DNA of 9,880 nucleotides, taken from contig PWIL01000097.1 in assembly GCA_003560455.1 (NCBI GenBank), positions 1-9,880 on the forward strand, given 5' to 3'. The translations under genes and the position numbers were made by a program. Within the stretch, counting starts at the first letter, position 1; the number at the start of each line of letters is the position of its first letter. This document shows, piece by piece, positions 6,636 to 9,880 of this stretch. The notes beneath the pieces were generated by a model. The model made no database searches. It had not been told where the DNA came from and saw nothing but the letters and a program-made list of their open reading frames with translations. This stretch comes from Mollicutes bacterium (GTDB lineage Bacteria > Bacillota_I > Bacilli_A > RF39 > UBA660).

Positions 6636-7644
6636 GTTTGTCGTTTAAATCGATTACTGATTTGGCTTTAAAGTTGTTTTGACTATGACCTAAATTATAG
6701 GCGAAAAAGGCAGCCGCACCAATCATGGTTGCATTATCAGTACAATGTTCAAAGTTAGGAATGCTTAATTCAATATTATTTTCTTGACATTGTTTTTTTA
6801 ATTCTTTTCTTAACTGTTTATTAGCGGCAACTCCTCCTGCTAAAACTAAATATTCTATTTGGTGTTCTTCTAAGGCGCGCATTGTTTTTTTGACTAAAAT
6901 AGTGACAACACGATTTTGAAAAGAAGTTGCTAAATCATTTTTTCTAATTTCTTTTTTTCTTTGTTTTTCATTATTGATTAAATTACTAACTGCGCTTTTT
7001 AAGCCACTAAAGCTAAAGTTATAGCTTTTATCATCAAGTGGTAGGGGCAGGTCATAGGTATCTTCACCTTTTTTGGCCATTTGATCAATAATTGGTCCAC
7101 CCGGATAGCCCACTTCTAAGAGGCGGGCGACTTTATCATATGCTTCACCAACTGCATCGTCTAAGGTCGCACCAATTTTTTGAAATGAATAATCTTCTTG
7201 CATAATAATTAATTCGGTATGCCCACCACTAACTACTAGAGTTAATAGCGGAAATTGCATTGGTTTTTCTAAATTACTTGCGTATATATGTCCGGCAATA
7301 TGATGAACTGGTACAATCGGAATATCATTTAAAAATGATAATGTTTTAGCAGCCATTAAACCAACTAATAATGAGCCAATTAAACCTGGCCCGTGGGTAA
7401 CGGCGATTGCATCAACATCTTTAATTAATAAACCACTTTTTAAAACTAGTTCTTCTAAAGCGATGGTTATATTCATTTCATGATTACGACTAGCTATTTC
7501 AGGAACAACGCCACCGTATTTATTGTGAATTTCACTTTGCGACATGATAACACTAGCTATTTCTTGATAGCCGTTTTTGACGATTGCGACACTTGTTTCA
7601 TCACAACTTGTTTCAATTGCTAAAATAAAGAGGTCTTTTTTCAT
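6622..7644 (-). CDS. tsaD: tRNA N6-threonylcarbamoyladenosine transferase subunit TsaD
   Basis: Full-length TsaD/Kae1 of 340 aa (usual 335-345). It transfers the threonylcarbamoyl group to A37 of ANN-decoding tRNAs, in a complex with TsaB and TsaE. Visible are the N-terminal ASKHA phosphate loop AIETSCDET (9-17), THGPGLIGSL (83-92), the metal-binding HHIAGH (114-119, with His115 and His119), VVSGGHTEL (137-145), DDAVGEAYDK (162-171), FSFSGLKSA (210-218), AGGVAAN (269-275) and CTDNATMIG (301-309, with metal ligand Asp303). The ATG at 7644 overlaps the tsaB stop as ATGA and has AAGGAGG a few bases upstream, so start and coupling are clear. The last codons (DKPTKK, TAA) lie in the repeat and hairpin region that follows. 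Third and last gene of tsaE-tsaB-tsaD. Confidence 0.97.
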   Translation of the reverse strand: MKKDLFILAIETSCDETSVAIVKNGYQEIASVIMSQSEIHNKYGGVVPEIASRNHEMNITIALEELVLKSGLLIKDVDAIAVTHGPGLIGSLLVGLMAAKTLSFLNDIPIVPVHHIAGHIYASNLEKPMQFPLLTLVVSGGHTELIIMQEDYSFQKIGATLDDAVGEAYDKVARLLEVGYPGGPIIDQMAKKGEDTYDLPLPLDDKSYNFSFSGLKSAVSNLINNEKQRKKEIRKNDLATSFQNRVVTILVKKTMRALEEHQIEYLVLAGGVAANKQLRKELKKQCQENNIELSIPNFEHCTDNATMIGAAAFFAYNLGHSQNNFKAKSVIDLNDKPTKK

Positions 7645-8213
7645 TTTTCCTCCTTTTCAACGGCTAATTTTTTTAAGTAATTAGCTTTTATTTGATGGAC
7701 ATTAGTTTGTTGATCTTGATATTTTTTAATTATTTTTAAAAGATCAATGGGAATTTCTTCTTGATAGTTAATGATTGGTAGATTATTTTTTTTAAATTCC
7801 TCTATATTAGTATATGATTCTTGTTTTTTTTCTAAGTTTTTAGTATATATCCCGCAATAGCCCATTCCTTGCTTGTCAGGAATAACAATGCCAACTGTTT
7901 CTTGTTGGCCGCTGGCTAAAAAAGCGATGGTTGAAATTTCACAAATTGGAATTTGTTGATGCCAAGCAAAGGTTTTTGCAATCGTAATACCAAGTCGAAT
8001 ACCAGTAAATGAACCTGGCCCGTTGACAACATAGATTTTTTTTATTTCATTTGGTTTAGTATTAGCTTCTTTGAATGTTTTTTCTATTAAATTAAAGATT
8101 TTTTCTGATAATTGCGAATCATTTTTTTCTTGACATTGATAAAGAATCTCGTTATCTTTGATGATAGCGAGATGAATAAAAAAAGAAGCTGTATTTAGGA
8201 AGAAAACTTTCAC
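7641..8213 (-). CDS. tsaB: tRNA threonylcarbamoyladenosine biosynthesis protein TsaB
   Basis: TsaB, 190 aa, is the non-catalytic ASKHA partner that dimerises with TsaD and supports t6A37 formation. Evidence: the N-terminal strand MKVFFLNTAS (1-10), the hallmark NGPGSFTGIRLG (64-75), and a C-terminus ANYLKKLAVEKEEK that fits the family ending. It is shorter than many Bacilli TsaB proteins (about 230 aa) through a trimmed C-terminal half, as in small genomes. I chose the GTG at 8213, which overlaps the tsaE stop as GTGA and has GAGG (8221-8224) seven bases upstream. A more upstream in-frame TTG (8228) would lie above the binding site and give an atypical N-terminus. It ends in UGA inside ATGA at the start of tsaD. 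Confidence 0.93.
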   Translation of the reverse strand: MKVFFLNTASFFIHLAIIKDNEILYQCQEKNDSQLSEKIFNLIEKTFKEANTKPNEIKKIYVVNGPGSFTGIRLGITIAKTFAWHQQIPICEISTIAFLASGQQETVGIVIPDKQGMGYCGIYTKNLEKKQESYTNIEEFKKNNLPIINYQEEIPIDLLKIIKKYQDQQTNVHQIKANYLKKLAVEKEEK

Positions 8214-8659
8214 AATACAGCCTCGCAAAAATCAATATATTTTTCCCCTTTGGGTTTAAGAACTAAAATTCGTTTGTTTTCACCAACAATTTTAATATTA
8301 ATGTCTAATCTTTCAGCTGGGAGGTCATCTTTAATTGTATCAGCCCATTCGATAATGACAATACCACCTTTACTAATATATTCTTTTAAATCAAAACCTG
8401 ATGTTTCACCATCTAACCGATAAACATCTAAATGATAAAATGGCAGTTCGCCATCGTATTCTTTAATAATTGAAAAGGTCGGTGAAGTTATATCTTCCGT
8501 AATGCCCATAGCATCACCAAAGCCTTTAGCAAAAATTGTTTTACCACTACCTAATTCGCCGTTTAAACAGATTACCATATTGGGAAATTTTTCTGTTTCT
8601 AAATTTTGCGCGAATTCAATTGTTTCTAATTCATTTTTAGTTGTTATTTTATATTCCAT
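8210..8659 (-). CDS. tsaE: tRNA threonylcarbamoyladenosine biosynthesis ATPase TsaE
   Basis: A 149-aa P-loop ATPase that binds TsaB-TsaD and is needed for repeated turnover in t6A37 synthesis. Evidence: Walker A GELGSGKT (34-41), TSPTFSIIKEY (58-68), the Walker B-type strand FYHLDVYRL (74-82) and IIEWAD (102-107), all as in the TsaE/YjeE family and at normal length. The ATG at 8659 is preceded by GAGGTGAT (8663-8670). It is the first gene of the operon, with a promoter directly upstream. Its UGA stop overlaps the GTG start of tsaB, implying translational coupling. Confidence 0.96.
   Translation of the reverse strand: MEYKITTKNELETIEFAQNLETEKFPNMVICLNGELGSGKTIFAKGFGDAMGITEDITSPTFSIIKEYDGELPFYHLDVYRLDGETSGFDLKEYISKGGIVIIEWADTIKDDLPAERLDINIKIVGENKRILVLKPKGEKYIDFCEAVL
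8221..8224 (-). promoter_or_regulatory. Ribosome binding site that sets the tsaB GTG start
   Basis: GAGG lies within the tsaE 3' end, seven bases before the GTG at 8213. It rules against the upstream in-frame TTG at 8228, which precedes it, and agrees with the GTGA overlap with tsaE. Confidence 0.7.
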
Positions 8660-8674
8660 AATATCACCTCTTCA

Positions 8675-8703
8675 ATTATATATAATTTTTTTGATTTACA
8701 CAA
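8675..8703 (-). promoter_or_regulatory. Promoter of the tsaE-tsaB-tsaD operon
   Basis: TTGTGT (8698-8703), a 17-nt spacer and a perfect TATAAT (8675-8680) on the minus strand. The -10 ends only 4 nt before the GAGGTGAT binding site of tsaE, so transcription would begin in or next to the binding site, giving a leader of about 9 nt. The start point may therefore differ slightly, or another upstream promoter may also be used. The rest of this 144-bp gap is A+T-rich sequence with no gene. Confidence 0.55.
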
Positions 8704-8780
8704 CTTTTTCACAGTATATTGACAAAAAAATTATTATTTGTTTTTTATTGTTTTGTGAATGTTTTTTTATTTTCTTTTTT

Positions 8781-8820
8781 TAAAAAGATAAAAGGTAACT
8801 TTTTTACAAGTTAACCTTTT
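8781..8820 (-). terminator. Intrinsic terminator of the DUF2779 gene
   Basis: On the minus strand AAAAGGTTAACTT (8808-8820) pairs with AAGTTACCTTTT (8790-8801), leaving one bulged T and a 6-nt loop, followed by ATCTTTTT. The stop codon TAA (8804-8806) lies in the loop and the 5' arm is coding sequence. The plus strand also ends in a T run, but nothing is transcribed towards it. Confidence 0.65.
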
Positions 8821-9880
8821 TTTGCAAGGTTAAAAAGATTTCAACCATTGCATAAGTATCTAATTTGCAGTATGTTAATAAATCTTGTTCTATTTTTTGA
8901 GCGTCTTTGCTGTTTTTAAAGACCATTTCATTCCATTTAATCATGGCGGTTGCGCCTTCACCAATTGCTAATTCTTGATATGATAAATGCGGAACAATAA
9001 TCGGAAGAACTTTTTTTATCGAGCAACTGCCCTTAAAGGCTGGGTCAGCGTACAGATTATCGGAAAAAATTGTCTTTAAGTCAAAGATTCGCTGATTCAT
9101 TTGATCGCAAAATGGTTGATATTGGGGGTGGATTTCACCCATTTTTTTATTAATGTTTTTTTCAAATGGTTGATGCCAAACAATAATCGTTCCTTCGTTT
9201 TTTAAAACTTTTTTAAGGTTTTCGATAAAGTCGGGAATTGGGTCTTTGTCTTTGGTTGCAATAAATTCATGATGGTTTATTGAACCATCTTTTTCTAAAA
9301 TATGCAGTGACCATTGAAAAGGGATATGATCATAAGGATGATAGTTTTTATATTTAGGAATGGCCGCATTAAATGTTTCATAATCAATAAAGTAAAGGGG
9401 GTGTTCAAAGTTTGTAAATATTTCTTTTATTGCTGCTTTATCAATGATTGTTTGTTTGTTTTTGGCGATTAAGACTTGTTCTTTTTGAATTTCGCTTAAA
9501 GGAAAATCATCAGGAATATCGTAAATACTAAAGATTCCTTGTTGTTTTAGTTTGGCTAATTTTTTTTTGCTTTGCGTAAAACGATTAATGTCATAAATTG
9601 AATATTCGGGTAGACTAGGAAAGCAAAGTTCGGGACAAGGACAGGTGCTTGGATTGTCACAGCCCACTAACTCTTCTTCTTTAGCATTAAGTATTTCTTT
9701 AGCTTGCTTTTTTAATAATGGTATTTCATTTTCTAGTTCGGCTATTTTTTGATCAACGTTAATAGTTAAAAAAAGTTCTTTTAAGTTTAATTCGTCTTTT
9801 AAGGTATATTTATTATTTAAATGAATAATATACGTATTGTTTATTTTTAATTGTTTTTCTAAGATTGATTTTTGAAAGGC
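8804..9880 (-). CDS. DUF2779 protein, probable nuclease, C-terminal part
   Basis: This frame is open from base 9880 to the TAA at 8804: 358 codons with no start codon in the first 71, so the gene begins beyond the right edge. A GTG at 9667 is internal and has no ribosome binding site. Visible residues 1-71 form a strand- and helix-rich segment followed by the cysteine cluster GCDNPSTCPCPELC (Cys 74, 80, 82, 86), which resembles the C-terminal Fe-S cluster of Cas4/AddB-type PD-(D/E)XK nucleases. The DUF2779 domain follows, with FIDYETF (164-170, D-x-E), VWHQPFEK (234-241), FDLKTIF (266-272) and YCKLDTYAM (337-345). This order is like a DEDD-type 3'-5' exonuclease. The role is not established; a nucleic-acid-processing function is inferred. 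It ends at its own terminator, so it is not part of the tsa operon. Confidence 0.85.
   Translation of the reverse strand, partial: AFQKSILEKQLKINNTYIIHLNNKYTLKDELNLKELFLTINVDQKIAELENEIPLLKKQAKEILNAKEEELVGCDNPSTCPCPELCFPSLPEYSIYDINRFTQSKKKLAKLKQQGIFSIYDIPDDFPLSEIQKEQVLIAKNKQTIIDKAAIKEIFTNFEHPLYFIDYETFNAAIPKYKNYHPYDHIPFQWSLHILEKDGSINHHEFIATKDKDPIPDFIENLKKVLKNEGTIIVWHQPFEKNINKKMGEIHPQYQPFCDQMNQRIFDLKTIFSDNLYADPAFKGSCSIKKVLPIIVPHLSYQELAIGEGATAMIKWNEMVFKNSKDAQKIEQDLLTYCKLDTYAMVEIFLTLQKKVNL

Noticed and set aside
8705..8713. TTTTTCACA as a DnaA-box-like site
   Set aside because: A single match to a relaxed consensus in A+T-rich DNA, with no cluster of boxes and no dnaA or dnaN nearby.
8719..8747. 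Perfect TTGACA on the plus strand as a possible promoter
   Set aside because: No acceptable -10 at 16-18 nt (only T runs) and no plus-strand gene downstream.
8502..8783. Plus-strand open frame over the tsaE start and the following gap, with a hydrophobic C-terminus
   Set aside because: It lies antisense to tsaE and its promoter; the hydrophobic and Phe-rich end simply reflects T-rich DNA. No binding site is seen.
9665..9667. GTG at 9667 as the start of the DUF2779 gene
   Set aside because: The frame stays open to the window edge, no Shine-Dalgarno precedes this GTG, and the upstream residues look like part of the Cas4-like domain ending in the cysteine cluster.

Overview
All ten genes in this window lie on the minus strand of a very A+T-rich, gene-dense bacterial chromosome segment. 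UGA is a stop codon here: it ends galU, tsaB and tsaE, does not occur inside any of the long conserved genes, and the tryptophan codons I checked are UGG. Ribosome binding sites fit AAGGAGGTGAT well. Low G+C, very short gaps, the lean tsaE-tsaB-tsaD cluster without rimI, and a DUF2779 protein (a family I associate with Mollicutes) suggest a Mollicutes-related or other reduced low-G+C Firmicute using the standard bacterial code, for example an Acholeplasma-like lineage rather than Mycoplasma or Spiroplasma. I cannot name a species.

In transcription order (high to low coordinates) the layout is as follows. At 8804-9880 is the C-terminal part of a DUF2779 protein, probably a nuclease; its start is beyond the right edge. 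It ends in a terminator that overlaps its stop codon. At 7641-8659 is the operon tsaE-tsaB-tsaD, joined by GTGA and ATGA stop/start overlaps and encoding three proteins of the tRNA t6A37 modification machinery. It has its own promoter and ends in a complex region of repeats and hairpins at 6554-6635. At 5227-6525 is a single-gene unit, an AAA_14/DUF4143 ATPase with its own promoter and terminator. At 320-5172 is a second operon: pcrA-type helicase, a 55-residue single-pass membrane protein (2938-3105), galU and lepA. At 1-257 is the beginning of a different AAA ATPase with a GTG start, cut by the left edge.

Functionally the window is mostly housekeeping: t6A tRNA modification, DNA repair helicase, UDP-glucose synthesis and a ribosome-associated GTPase. 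Three less standard genes sit among or beside these: the AAA_14/DUF4143 ATPase, the AAA_15/21-like ATPase at the left edge and the DUF2779 nuclease-like protein. I found no rRNA, tRNA, CRISPR array, insertion sequence or prophage gene. No gap between genes exceeds 150 bases. The points most worth a second look are the small membrane-protein gene, the mutually exclusive hairpins and 32-bp tandem repeat after tsaD, promoters placed almost directly against the ribosome binding sites, and the in-frame UGA junction between galU and lepA. I did not see a convincing new multi-gene system.
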